A stretch of DNA of 7,674 bases from Treponema sp. (GTDB lineage: Bacteria; Spirochaetota; Spirochaetia; Treponematales; Breznakiellaceae): contig JAIROH010000089.1 in NCBI GenBank assembly GCA_031257595.1, positions 1 to 7,674 on the forward strand. Direction: 5' to 3'. How positions within the stretch are numbered: the first letter of the stretch is position 1; every line of letters begins with the position of its first letter. Below are positions 1 to 6,713 of the stretch, piece after piece. Made by a program: the position numbers and the translations under genes. The notes below the pieces were generated by a model. That model was not told the DNA's origin and searched no databases. It was given only the letters and a program-made list of their open reading frames with translations.

Positions 1-131
1 CTGTTGCACTTGTGGGTATTTTTGTATATTCATACAAAAATACCCCGATTTACGGGCTGCTTTGGCAGTTTGCATGGTATAAAAATTCACTTTCGTGAAT
101 TTTTATACGGTTTTATGCACAAGTGCAACAA
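1..131. repeat. Multi-hairpin palindromic element with 13-bp terminal inverted repeats
   Basis: Positions 2-14 (TGTTGCACTTGTG) and 118-130 are perfect inverted repeats. Between them are two perfect 14-bp hairpins: 14-27 with 32-45 (loop 28-31) and 77-90 with 95-108 (loop 91-94). A small hairpin at 57-60/65-68 has a 4-nt loop. Folded together they give a multibranched structure in under 135 bases. Read on the minus strand, the hairpin at 77-108 is closed by C-GAAA-G, a stable GNRA tetraloop, so an RNA transcribed on that strand is possible. No protein can be supported here. The terminal repeats suggest a small non-autonomous mobile element (MITE-like) or dispersed palindromic repeat; a structured RNA is the alternative. 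The left boundary may lie outside the window. Confidence 0.6.
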
Positions 132-192
132 ACTGCTGGCAGAAAATCTCCTTACGGTGGAAACCAGCTTGCGAAAAGCCTTTTCTTCCCGT

Positions 193-229
193 TGGTCGGC
201 GAGATTTCGATTCAAACCCCGTCACCCAC
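193..229 (+). pseudogene. Degenerate inverted copy of the tRNA-His 3' half
   Basis: Positions 209-229 match the tRNA-His T-arm and 3' acceptor strand (minus strand 255-235) at 19 of 21 bases. Positions 193-201 match the tRNA stretch at 266-258 at 8 of 9 bases. A 7-base stretch (202-208) replaces two tRNA bases between these blocks. The copy points opposite to the tRNA and begins only five bases beyond the acceptor stem, so the two form a long quasi-palindrome. The T-stem 5' strand does not pair and no matching 5' half was found upstream, so it is not a working tRNA. It could be a template-switch product or the scar of an element that recombined at the tRNA. Confidence 0.55.
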
Positions 230-230
230 T

Positions 231-306
231 TGGGGTGGATGACGGGGTTTGAACCCGCGACGACCAGATCCACAATCTGGGACTCTACCACTGAGCTACA
301 TCCACC
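231..306 (-). tRNA. tRNA-His (anticodon GTG)
   Basis: The minus strand folds into a full cloverleaf. The acceptor stem pairs 305-299 (GTGGATG) with 241-235 (CATCCAC) over 7 bp, and the D-arm contains TAGCTCAGTGGTAGAG. The anticodon stem CCAGA/TCTGG encloses the loop TTGTGGA, with anticodon GTG at 273-271. The T-loop is TTCAAAC. The CCA end is encoded at 233-231. The discriminator base is C (234) and the preceding base on the minus strand is G (306), giving the G-1:C73 pair that is the identity mark of tRNA-His. It decodes CAC and CAU. It is divergent from the flagellar operon and has its own promoter at 322-351. Confidence 0.96.
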
Positions 307-321
307 ATCAAAAATCATTTT

Positions 322-351
322 ATTATGTACGGAAAGGACAATTTTTGTCAA
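322..351 (-). promoter_or_regulatory. Sigma70-type promoter of tRNA-His
   Basis: On the minus strand a perfect -35 TTGACA lies at 351-346 and a -10 CATAAT (5 of 6 consensus) at 327-322, separated by 18 bases. Transcription would start near 314-316, about 8-10 bases before the tRNA 5' end. A short inverted repeat GACAA/TTGTC overlaps the -35 region. A second TTGACA lies about 22 bases further upstream but has no good -10 partner. Confidence 0.75.
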
Positions 352-369
352 GCGGCCCTGGCGGCCCTG
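352..369. repeat. 9-bp tandem duplication GCGGCCCTG x2
   Basis: GCGGCCCTG occurs twice in direct succession (352-360 and 361-369). It is framed by TGTCAA just before (346-351) and again as the end of the second unit plus TCAA (368-373). The duplication sits between the divergent tRNA-His promoter and the flagellar promoter. As a result TTGACA occurs twice on the minus strand. Probably a small slippage duplication; no function is assigned. Confidence 0.5.
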
Positions 370-416
370 TCAACATTCAATAGAGATACTGCCGAAAAAG
401 GACTTCCGAATGGGGT

Positions 417-443
417 TAACATGGAACTTCAGCATGCCGATAT
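417..443 (+). promoter_or_regulatory. Sigma28 (FliA/WhiG)-type promoter of the flagellar operon
   Basis: TAAC at 417-420 is followed by exactly 15 bases and then GCCGATAT at 436-443. The known flagellar sigma28 consensus is TAAA, 15 bases, GCCGATAA, so this matches all but one base in each element. Transcription would begin near 449-451, leaving a leader of about 12 bases that carries the GGAGG ribosome site of the first gene. Placement in front of flgN-flgK-flgL, late flagellar genes in many bacteria, supports it. No competing sigma70 promoter of similar quality was seen. Confidence 0.65.
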
Positions 444-452
444 ATATATCGG
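437..452. promoter_or_regulatory. 16-bp perfect palindrome overlapping promoter -10 and start site
   Basis: CCGATATATATATCGG is a perfect palindrome covering most of the sigma28 -10 element and running up to the GGAGG ribosome site (451-455). If transcription starts near 450, the left arm is not transcribed, so an RNA hairpin would not form. A DNA operator site would fit better. It may also be a chance result of an AT repeat next to the -10. Confidence 0.35.
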
Positions 453-461
453 AGGTACGAC

Positions 462-980
462 ATGGAAAAAACTCTTGAAAAAAACAACGGAACCCCTGTT
501 TCGCTGGCATGTATGGCGATTCTGCGCAGGGAAATTGAGCTTTTAGAGAAAATTCCACCCCTCCAGATACTGGTCCGGGACGCCGTCCTTAACAGGGAAT
601 GGGCGGATTACGAAAGTTATCTTGAAACGATAGGCAGGATCGCCGGCGATTTTGAGGTTCTGGAAGCGGAAAGGGACAGGCTTTTTGCCGGTTTGGCGCC
701 GGAAACTACGGACGAAAAAGACCGGTTTTACGCGGCAAGCGCCCGGCTCCCCGAACAGGAACGAAATGAACTTACGGCGCTGTACCGGCGGCTTAAAATA
801 CAAACCCTGCAAATTCGCCTGACAAACGACACCCTTATGGATTACATCAAGGAAACAAAAAACGCCATTTCCGGGATGCTCGAAAGCGCCTATCCGGACA
901 GAAAAGGCAAGATCTATTCCAGGAATGGAGTTGAGCAGGAAGCGGATATGAAAAGCGTGGTACTTAACCACAGTTTTTAG
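462..980 (+). CDS. flgN: FlgN-like flagellar export chaperone
   Basis: Predicted cytoplasmic chaperone that binds the C-terminal ends of FlgK and FlgL and delivers them to the flagellar type III export gate. The protein has 172 residues, slightly longer than usual for FlgN. It appears almost wholly helical, with heptad-like stretches at about 16-75 and 95-143. The C-terminal part (about 108-153: a long helix with QIRLTNDTLMDYIKE, then PDRKGKIYSRNG) resembles the FlgN ending, where a helix is followed by a glycine-rich YxxxG-type tail. The start is supported by GGAGG at 451-455, six bases before ATG. It is the first gene of the operon and ends 11 bases before flgK, the position expected for the chaperone. 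FlgN sequences diverge strongly, so the call rests on helix pattern and position; no search was made. Confidence 0.75.
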   Translation: MEKTLEKNNGTPVSLACMAILRREIELLEKIPPLQILVRDAVLNREWADYESYLETIGRIAGDFEVLEAERDRLFAGLAPETTDEKDRFYAASARLPEQERNELTALYRRLKIQTLQIRLTNDTLMDYIKETKNAISGMLESAYPDRKGKIYSRNGVEQEADMKSVVLNHSF

Positions 981-991
981 AGGAGATTCCG

Positions 992-2869
992 ATGACATCG
1001 ACCTTTCAGGGTATTGAAATAGGAAAAAGGGCGGTTGTGGCCCACCAGCAGGCCATCGCGACCACCGGTCACAATCTTTCAAATATGAATACCGAAGGAT
1101 ATTCCCGGCAAAGGGTGGAATTTGTACCGTTTGAACCGATATACGTTCCCGGCCTCGAGCGGGAAGAAACGCCGGGACAAATTGGACAGGGAACGATCAT
1201 CGAACGAATCGAACGGATACGGGATCAGCTTCTCGATGAACAGATTGTCGCCCAGGCGTCCAGCAAAGGGTACTGGGACGCCCGTGATCCTGTAATACGG
1301 CTCCTGGAACAGTTGTACCACGAAGTAGGGGATACGTCGATTCGGGGAAAGCTCGACCAATTTTGGGACGCCTGGGAAGAACTTGCCAACTATCCTTCGG
1401 ATACTCCGCCCAGAACCGCCGTAATTGAACGGGGAAAAACCCTCATGGACGCGGTTAACAACCGTTTTGAAATGCTCAAAGGCTACCAAGATATGGTAGA
1501 AAAGGATATAGAGATTACCGTTCAGAGGGTCAACGATCTTTCCCTGGAAATCGCCGATTTGAACAACCAGATACAGAAGATCAGGGCGATGGGCGACAAT
1601 CCCAACGACCTTATGGACAGGCGCGATCTTTTGGTCGACAAACTGTCGGAGATTATCGACATCACCGTCGACAGGCGCGACCCGGACGAATTTATGGTGC
1701 ACACGTCCGGCATGATCCTCGTACAGGGTGGAATCGGCAGACAGTTTACCCTTGAAAAACGTCCCGACGAAGACGGCTATTCCCGAATCTACTGGGACGA
1801 AACCCAACAGGAAATGAATTTCCGCAACGGAAGTCTTTACGCCCTGCTTGAGCTGCGTGACGTTACGATTGAATCGGAAATCCGCTCCCTTGACACGTTT
1901 GCGATGAACTTTATTGACCTGGTAAACGAGATACACCGCGAAGGTTACGGGATAAACGGCGTTACCGGTCTTGACTTTTTTGTGGAACGGCCCTTTGTTC
2001 CGAACGTAAACGGCAATTACGATCGTTCCGGCGACGGTGAATTTGACTCAAGTTACATTTTCAGGATCAGCGGCGTTAACGCCCTTGAACCAAATGCCCA
2101 GCCGGGGCTTGAAGGCGTTATCACCCTTTCGGGTTTTTCCGGCAATGTCGAAGTGTCCTACTACGCGACCGATACGGTGTCCGACATTGTGAGCCGGATC
2201 AACAATTCCGGGGCCGAGGTCGTGGCAAGGCTGAACCGGGACGGACAGTTGTCGTTAAAGGGAACTCCGGCGGAAGGCTGGGAAAACCCTGATTTTGTTA
2301 TACGCCATGTGGAAGATTCCGGTTTTTTCCTTGAAGGTTACGCGGGGCTGCTTAACGCCCGCGGGCCGGAAGGCGCCTACGACTGGGACGGCGCCGACGC
2401 GGTAACGGCCCTGCGAGGCGGCACGGAAAGTTACGCCGTCGCCCCCATCGCCCATCCTTCGGGCTGGATAGAAGTTAACCCCGCGCTGTTCCGGGATGTC
2501 GGATCGGTCGCGTCGGGTTTTGGCCTTAACGGGCGGGCGGCGAATCCGGGAAACGGAGAGGCCGCGATGGCCGTTTCGAACATCCGTTATTCGAAAGTGA
2601 TGATCGGCCAGCAAAAAACCTTTGACGAATATTTTGCCGACGCTGTTGGACACATCGGGGAACTTGGGAAGCAGAGCGGAGAGCAGCAGGTGACAAACAG
2701 CGACAAGATGAAAACCCTGCTTGAAAACCGCCAGTCCATAGCCGGCGTCAATATGGATGAAGAATTGGCCGCGTTGATCAAATACCAGCACGGCTACAAT
2801 GCCGCGGCGCGTTTTATCACCGTGGTTAATTCGATGCTTGATACGCTTATTAACCGCATGGGCGTGTAA
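992..2869 (+). CDS. flgK: Flagellar hook-associated protein FlgK (HAP1)
   Basis: First of the two junction proteins joining the hook to the filament; exported through the flagellar type III apparatus, which in spirochaetes delivers to the periplasmic flagella. The 625-residue protein has the family's N-terminal motif NLSNMNTEGYSRQ (28-40) in the rod/hook-type D0 helix. A helical segment with DLSLEIADLNNQIQKI and then NDLMDRRDLLVDKLSE covers about 181-220. The C-terminal D0 helix GVNMDEELAALIKYQHGYNA (585-604) leads to the end at VNSMLDTLINRMGV. The less conserved middle, about 300-560, is predicted to be the surface-exposed beta domains and makes the protein longer than the E. coli one (547 residues). 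AGGAGA at 981-986 precedes ATG. flgL follows 38 bases later, so the two are very probably co-transcribed. Confidence 0.97.
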   Translation: MTSTFQGIEIGKRAVVAHQQAIATTGHNLSNMNTEGYSRQRVEFVPFEPIYVPGLEREETPGQIGQGTIIERIERIRDQLLDEQIVAQASSKGYWDARDPVIRLLEQLYHEVGDTSIRGKLDQFWDAWEELANYPSDTPPRTAVIERGKTLMDAVNNRFEMLKGYQDMVEKDIEITVQRVNDLSLEIADLNNQIQKIRAMGDNPNDLMDRRDLLVDKLSEIIDITVDRRDPDEFMVHTSGMILVQGGIGRQFTLEKRPDEDGYSRIYWDETQQEMNFRNGSLYALLELRDVTIESEIRSLDTFAMNFIDLVNEIHREGYGINGVTGLDFFVERPFVPNVNGNYDRSGDGEFDSSYIFRISGVNALEPNAQPGLEGVITLSGFSGNVEVSYYATDTVSDIVSRINNSGAEVVARLNRDGQLSLKGTPAEGWENPDFVIRHVEDSGFFLEGYAGLLNARGPEGAYDWDGADAVTALRGGTESYAVAPIAHPSGWIEVNPALFRDVGSVASGFGLNGRAANPGNGEAAMAVSNIRYSKVMIGQQKTFDEYFADAVGHIGELGKQSGEQQVTNSDKMKTLLENRQSIAGVNMDEELAALIKYQHGYNAAARFITVVNSMLDTLINRMGV

Positions 2870-2892
2870 GGTCTTTGCCCGCCGCGAATGAT

Positions 2893-2899
2893 AAGGAGG
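2893..2899 (+). promoter_or_regulatory. Strong ribosome binding site fixing the flgL start
   Basis: AAGGAGG lies eight bases before ATG 2908. It also lies inside the longer open frame that begins with TTG at 2875, which has no such site. It therefore decides for the ATG at 2908. Confidence 0.85.
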
Positions 2900-2907
2900 A
2901 ATTACCT

Positions 2908-4155
2908 ATGAAACGGATTTCATCCGATATGCCGAATACCGATATACAGTACGGTCTTCGACGCCAGGAAGAACGGCTTGCCAAGCTTGACGCGAAACTT
3001 GGTACAGGGGAACGGATCCACGAACTGCGCGACGATCCGATGGCGGCCTCTCACGCGGTACGTTTTGAATCGTATCTGGCCCGGCTTAACCGTTACGAGC
3101 GAAATACCAAACTCGCGATGGAACATTACAACACGATGGACAGTTATTTTCAGGAATTTAACGACATCCTTCAGCAAATACGGGTATTGGGATTAAACGG
3201 GGCAAACGGAACAAACGGCCCGGAAGAGTTAAAGTACATCGGCATAGAGGTAAACGAACTGTTAAAAGAACTGGTCGCCATTGCCAATAAAACAGGCCCG
3301 GACGGGAAACAGCTTTTTGCCGGCGACAAGGCGTTTACCGAACCGTTCCGCGTCGTCGAAGGCAGCGTGGAAGGGGGAGGGGAATCCATGGTTGTCAGGG
3401 TAGAGTACCGCGGCGCGGGGGCAAACAGAAGCGCCCAGATAAGCGACGGCGCCTATACGACACTGGATATCGGCGGCGGGGAAGCGTTCTGGGCCGAAAA
3501 GATGAACATCGTTTCCCGGTTTGACGCCACGAATTACAGGGTTACCCAGGACAGCGCGATCTTTGTTGACGGAGTTGAGATACAGCTTACCCAGGGGGAC
3601 ACCCTTCACGCGATAATCGCGAAGATCAACGAATCTCCCACAGCGGTAAAAGCCTATGTGGACCCTGAAACCAAAGGCCTTGCCCTTCAGGGAACCAACG
3701 CACACCTCGTCCGCCTTGAAGACAGGGCCGATTCGCGGATCCTGCAGGACCTCGGGGTAATCAAGGCGTCAAACGATCCCTATGCGCCCAACTGGCATGA
3801 AACCGCCCTTGTTTCAGGCGGTTCGGCCTTTGAGATGGTGATCCGCCTGCGGGACGCCCTGCTGAGGGGAGACCATGAATTTGCCGGAAGTCAGGGTATA
3901 GGGGGCATCGACCTTGCCCTTGGCAACATGGCCAATCAACTTACCGTCGAAGGGAGCAGATACGAACGATCGCTGCATACCTGGGAACGGTTGAACGAGG
4001 AAATAGAAAACGCCACGGCTTCTCTGGGCCGGGAAAAGTACCTTGACTTTACCGACGCGGCAACGGATTTGGCAATGCTGGATTTCGCCCACAAGGCCGC
4101 GCTGCAGACCGCGGCAAAAATTATCCCGCCAACCCTGTTGGACTTTTTACGGTAG
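2908..4155 (+). CDS. flgL: Flagellar hook-associated protein FlgL (HAP3)
   Basis: Second hook-filament junction protein, sitting between FlgK and the flagellin filament; exported with FlgN help. From ATG 2908 the protein has 415 residues, longer than the enteric form (317) and similar to spirochaete FlgL. The N-terminus MKRISSDMPNTDIQYGLRRQ and the segment GERIHELRDDPMAASHAV (34-51) match the flagellin/FlgL-type D0-D1 pattern, where SGKRI-SDDPA is usual; here R replaces the usual serine before DDP. The C-terminus has the returning D1/D0 helices (about 350-415, including NATASLGREKYLDFTDAATDLA). The middle (about 130-330) is the variable beta region. A TTG start at 2875 is open but lies upstream of the ribosome site and is rejected. 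A 115-base gap separates it from fliW. Confidence 0.96.
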   Translation: MKRISSDMPNTDIQYGLRRQEERLAKLDAKLGTGERIHELRDDPMAASHAVRFESYLARLNRYERNTKLAMEHYNTMDSYFQEFNDILQQIRVLGLNGANGTNGPEELKYIGIEVNELLKELVAIANKTGPDGKQLFAGDKAFTEPFRVVEGSVEGGGESMVVRVEYRGAGANRSAQISDGAYTTLDIGGGEAFWAEKMNIVSRFDATNYRVTQDSAIFVDGVEIQLTQGDTLHAIIAKINESPTAVKAYVDPETKGLALQGTNAHLVRLEDRADSRILQDLGVIKASNDPYAPNWHETALVSGGSAFEMVIRLRDALLRGDHEFAGSQGIGGIDLALGNMANQLTVEGSRYERSLHTWERLNEEIENATASLGREKYLDFTDAATDLAMLDFAHKAALQTAAKIIPPTLLDFLR

Positions 4156-4210
4156 ACCGGTTGGCCACATACAGTGACGGGCAATTGTTTCGGTTGAATT
4201 TTTTGAATAA

Positions 4211-4246
4211 GACTGCTTTCCAAAAAATCGAAGTTTTGGGAAAGTC
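4211..4246 (+). other. Imperfect hairpin in the fliW leader
   Basis: TTTCCAAAA (4217-4225) pairs with TTTTGGGAAA (4234-4243) with one bulged G. GACT (4211-4214) adds GAC/GTC pairing with 4244-4246 across a two-base bulge. The loop is 4226-4233. The hairpin ends 12 bases before the fliW ribosome site AAGGAG (4259-4264). No T-run follows, so it is not a clear intrinsic terminator. It may tune expression or mRNA stability between flgL and fliW-csrA. Confidence 0.35.
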
Positions 4247-4270
4247 TCTAATGTTTTTAAGGAGCTGATT

Positions 4271-4741
4271 GTGAGGGTAGCGACAAAAGCCTACGGGCCG
4301 CTGGAAGTCGACGAGCGGCAGAAGATAACTTTTCCACAGGGGCTTTTCGGTTTTGAGACAATCAAAGACTATGTTATTTTAGACGCGGAACGCCAGCCTT
4401 TTTACTGGCTCCAGTCGCTTGACGTTGAACAGGTGGCCTTTGTGATCATCAATCCCTTTTTATTCAGGCCAGATTATGAACTTGATATTGACGACGAACT
4501 GTTAAAGGACATAGGCATTACAAGTCCGGAAAAGGCGTTGATCTTTACAATCGTTACGATACCCGGCAGCGGTCCGATGACGGCCAACCTCCAGGGGCCG
4601 ATTATCATAAACCGCGACGCGCGGCTTGGAAAACAGGGGATTCTTACCGATCACCGCTGGAAAACCAAACACGACATTCTCGAAGAGCTTTCCGCCGCGA
4701 AAAAAAGTCCCGCGGCGCCGCTTTCGGCGGAGGAAGCGTAA
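4271..4741 (+). CDS. fliW: Flagellar assembly factor FliW
   Basis: Small cytoplasmic protein that binds CsrA, and flagellin when the latter accumulates. Release by flagellin lets FliW sequester CsrA and free target mRNAs (known from Bacillus and related systems). The protein has 156 residues, typical of the family. Family motifs are clear: ITFPQGLFGFE (19-29), PFYWLQSLD (43-51), AFVIINPFLFRPDY (56-69), TANLQGPIIIN (104-114) and KQGILTDHRWKTKHDI (121-136). The start is GTG, six bases after AAGGAG (4259-4264). The stop codon overlaps the csrA ATG (TAATG), which indicates translational coupling and balanced supply of the two partners. The last ~15 residues are Ala/Pro-rich and look unstructured. 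Confidence 0.96.
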   Translation: MRVATKAYGPLEVDERQKITFPQGLFGFETIKDYVILDAERQPFYWLQSLDVEQVAFVIINPFLFRPDYELDIDDELLKDIGITSPEKALIFTIVTIPGSGPMTANLQGPIIINRDARLGKQGILTDHRWKTKHDILEELSAAKKSPAAPLSAEEA

Positions 4742-4974
4742 TGTTAATACTTTCCCGCAAAATCAACGAAAAGATAATGATAGGCAGCGACATTTCGATT
4801 TCCATTATCGAGATACGGGGCGATCAGGTGCGTATCGGCGTGGACGCCCCGAAAACGGTTAAGGTTTTCAGACAGGAAGTGTTTGACGCGATAATGGCGG
4901 AAAACAAGGCCGCCGCCCAGTCAAGTCCGGTATTTCCGGAATTTGATCTTGGGGTAAAAAGGGATCCTTTTTAA
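4741..4974 (+). CDS. csrA: Carbon storage / translational regulator CsrA
   Basis: Homodimeric RNA-binding protein that represses or stabilises target mRNAs by binding GGA motifs near ribosome sites. The 77-residue protein keeps the whole core: MLILSRKINEKIMIG (1-15), QVRIGVDAPKTVKVFRQEVF (29-48). The RNA-contacting residues known from the family are present, including L4, R6, V42 and R44. A C-terminal extension (about 55-77, ending FDLGVKRDPF) goes beyond the 61-residue E. coli protein; longer tails are usual in FliW-partnered CsrA. GGAGGAA at 4729-4735, inside the fliW coding region, is the ribosome site, and ATG overlaps the fliW stop. It is the last gene of the operon, 18 bases from the end of the convergent gene. 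Confidence 0.97.
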   Translation: MLILSRKINEKIMIGSDISISIIEIRGDQVRIGVDAPKTVKVFRQEVFDAIMAENKAAAQSSPVFPEFDLGVKRDPF

Positions 4975-4983
4975 TGTAACGCT

Positions 4984-5015
4984 GTCGGTCTACTAACCGG
5001 CATCCTTGTTTTTTT
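4984..5015 (+). terminator. Possible weak intrinsic terminator after csrA
   Basis: GTCGGT (4984-4989) pairs with ACCGGC (4996-5001) over six pairs, including one G-T, with a six-base loop. A T-rich run TTGTTTTTTT follows at 5006-5015. The stem is short and the T-run starts four bases away, so it would be weak. It overlaps the 3' end of the convergent PAS/HD-GYP gene. Confidence 0.35.
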
Positions 5016-6033
5016 CGTAGATGTCTTCAAAATCCCCGGCAATCGTATAAAACACCTCAATAAGCGAAGGATCAAACTGGGTGCTCTTTGATTCCATCAT
5101 CTTTTCTACCGTTGCTTTGTGATCCACCGCGGGCTTGTAGCTTCGTTCCATGCGCAGGGCGTCGTAGACATCCGCGATGGAGACAATCCGGGCGGCCAGG
5201 GGAATCATGTCCCCTTCAAGGTTAAAAGGGTACCCCGAACCGTTCCATTTTTCGTGATGTGAAAGGGCGATTTCCTTTGCCATGGGATTCGGATAGGTGG
5301 AAAGGATAAACGCGCCGTTTTTTGTGTGTTCCTTCATTACCGTCCATTCCCATTCGGAAAGGGGGCCTTCCTTGTTTAGAATATCGTCCGGAGTACCGAT
5401 TTTGCCGACATCGTGCATCGACGCGAGAAAACCTATGTTGTCGATAAAATCGGCGTCGATGCGTTCGTAGCCTTTTTTGTTGAACAGCTCCGTCGCAAAA
5501 CGTTTGGAATAGTAGTTTACCCGCGTTATGTGCTTGCCCGTATCATTGTCTTTTAGTTTGGAAGCTTCAAGAAGGCTCAAGAAGACGCTGCGGAGCAGCT
5601 CTTTGTTTTCTTCGGTAACGTCGTCAAACATCGCGATAAAGATCTGCGGTTCTTTTTCGGCGACGTCCGCGGGAAAAATATATATCTTTACCTGAAGGGT
5701 AGCGCGTTCCCGCGACTTAATCTTTATTTCGCCTTTCCATGAATAACTGTTTGTCCCGCGCTGCAGGGTTTCCCTGATGGACCGTATGTCGTTCATTTCC
5801 AGGAATTTGCCGAAAATATCGGTCAGGTATTTGCCGCGTAAATGCTCAAAACCCGAAAAAAGATTTTTACAGGCCGAATTGGAAAAAAGTATTTTTTGAT
5901 TGCTGTTGATCAGCAATACCGGAAATATGCTGTTCAGAAAAGGATCGAAAACAACAATGTCGCTTTCTTCTTCCGCGTCCGGTATGTCGTCGAGTTCTTC
6001 TACTTCTTCAATTTCGACAATTTCTTCGTTCAT
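4993..6033 (-). CDS. PAS-HD-GYP protein, predicted c-di-GMP phosphodiesterase
   Basis: Predicted cytoplasmic enzyme that hydrolyses cyclic di-GMP. The 346-residue protein starts with a very acidic tail (1-25, rich in E and D). A PAS-like sensor domain follows (about 30-142: FPVLLINSNQKILFSNSACKNLFSG, closing with IAMFDDVTEENKE), and then an HD-GYP domain (about 145-340). Signature residues are present: H168 in GKHITR, the HD pair H207-D208 in MHDVGKIG, H236, HHE 259-261, GSGYP 265-269 and D288. The metal ligands and GYP loop look intact, so it is probably active. No membrane segments or receiver domain are seen. It overlaps tsaB by four bases (ATGA) and has only a weak upstream ribosome site, so it probably depends on coupled translation. 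Which signal the PAS domain senses is unknown. Confidence 0.92.
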   Translation of the reverse strand: MNEEIVEIEEVEELDDIPDAEEESDIVVFDPFLNSIFPVLLINSNQKILFSNSACKNLFSGFEHLRGKYLTDIFGKFLEMNDIRSIRETLQRGTNSYSWKGEIKIKSRERATLQVKIYIFPADVAEKEPQIFIAMFDDVTEENKELLRSVFLSLLEASKLKDNDTGKHITRVNYYSKRFATELFNKKGYERIDADFIDNIGFLASMHDVGKIGTPDDILNKEGPLSEWEWTVMKEHTKNGAFILSTYPNPMAKEIALSHHEKWNGSGYPFNLEGDMIPLAARIVSIADVYDALRMERSYKPAVDHKATVEKMMESKSTQFDPSLIEVFYTIAGDFEDIYEKNKDAG

Positions 6034-6713
6034 ACTGTGTTTAATTCCGCGTCGCTTTTCCGTATATAAAGCGGCCCTTCGTCGTGGGACCAGGGCGCCC
6101 GCCTGTTTTCCAGCATAACCGTTTTTGCGCGGTTCAGCAATTCCCGCGCCCTGCCGCGTCCGGCGCAGGGATCCATGGTGATTTTTCCGGGCAAAGCATT
6201 CTGAAAGAAGGGCAGGGCGCTTTCGGCGTCGGCGCCCGTAAGAAACAACCCTTCTTCCGGGGCAAGATTTTCGGCTATGACGGAAGCAATGTTGTCAAGG
6301 CCGGCGTCCAGATAGGGGCAAAGCGCCTTTCCGCCGCGGTACAGGGCGGTAAAATACGAGTTTTTTTTCGCGTCGATAAGGGGAACGACAATGCCGGGAA
6401 AAAACGCATACGAATGCGCCATACAATCCAGGGTCGGTACGGAAACAAGCGGTATGCCCAAAGACAGCGAAAGGCCCTTGGCCGTCGAAAAGCCGATACG
6501 AAGACCGGTAAAGGAACCCGGCCCCTTCATGCAGGCCGCGGCGCTCAGTTCCCGGGGCGTTATCCCCGCGGTTTTGAGCAGATAATCCGCCATATCCATA
6601 ATACGCTCTGAGTGGTTCTGTTTCCCGCGGGCCTCGGCCGCGTAAAAGCCCGTATCGGTAAGCAGCCCGGCAGAAAGCGTTTTCCCGGCGCAGTCAAAGC
6701 CCAGAATGTTCAC
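6030..6713 (-). CDS. tsaB: tRNA t6A37 biosynthesis protein TsaB
   Basis: Non-catalytic partner of TsaD in threonylcarbamoyl transfer to A37 of tRNAs that read ANN codons. The 227-residue protein is of the usual length. The ASKHA-type N-terminus MNILGFDCAGKTLSAGLL is followed by HSERIM (34-39) and the family hallmark KGPGSFTGLRIGFSTAKGLS (63-82). The LYIRKSDAE ending is also typical. The start codon overlaps the tsaE stop by four bases (ATGA), and its own stop overlaps the next gene in the same way, indicating a tightly coupled operon. TsaD and TsaC are not in the window. Confidence 0.95.
   Translation of the reverse strand: MNILGFDCAGKTLSAGLLTDTGFYAAEARGKQNHSERIMDMADYLLKTAGITPRELSAAACMKGPGSFTGLRIGFSTAKGLSLSLGIPLVSVPTLDCMAHSYAFFPGIVVPLIDAKKNSYFTALYRGGKALCPYLDAGLDNIASVIAENLAPEEGLFLTGADAESALPFFQNALPGKITMDPCAGRGRARELLNRAKTVMLENRRAPWSHDEGPLYIRKSDAELNTV

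Noticed and set aside
1..131. CRISPR-like repeats
   Set aside because: The palindromes differ from one another and there is no regular repeat-spacer pattern.
191..230. Possible second tRNA on the plus strand
   Set aside because: The T-stem does not pair, and no matching 5' acceptor strand or anticodon arm was found upstream.
95..478. Plus-strand open frame running through the tRNA-His gene
   Set aside because: Part of it is the complement of the tRNA and the rest covers promoter DNA, so it is not a protein gene.
543..1082. Minus-strand open frame across the flgN-flgK junction
   Set aside because: It is antisense to two well-supported genes with good ribosome sites and shows no protein family features.
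1079..1936. 285-codon open frame on the minus strand inside flgK
   Set aside because: It lies wholly antisense to a clear FlgK, has no ribosome site or recognisable motif, and arises from the codon bias of flgK.
2875..2907. TTG start giving FlgL 11 extra residues
   Set aside because: The strong AAGGAGG at 2893-2899 lies inside this extension and points to ATG 2908, and the family N-terminus begins at MKRIS.
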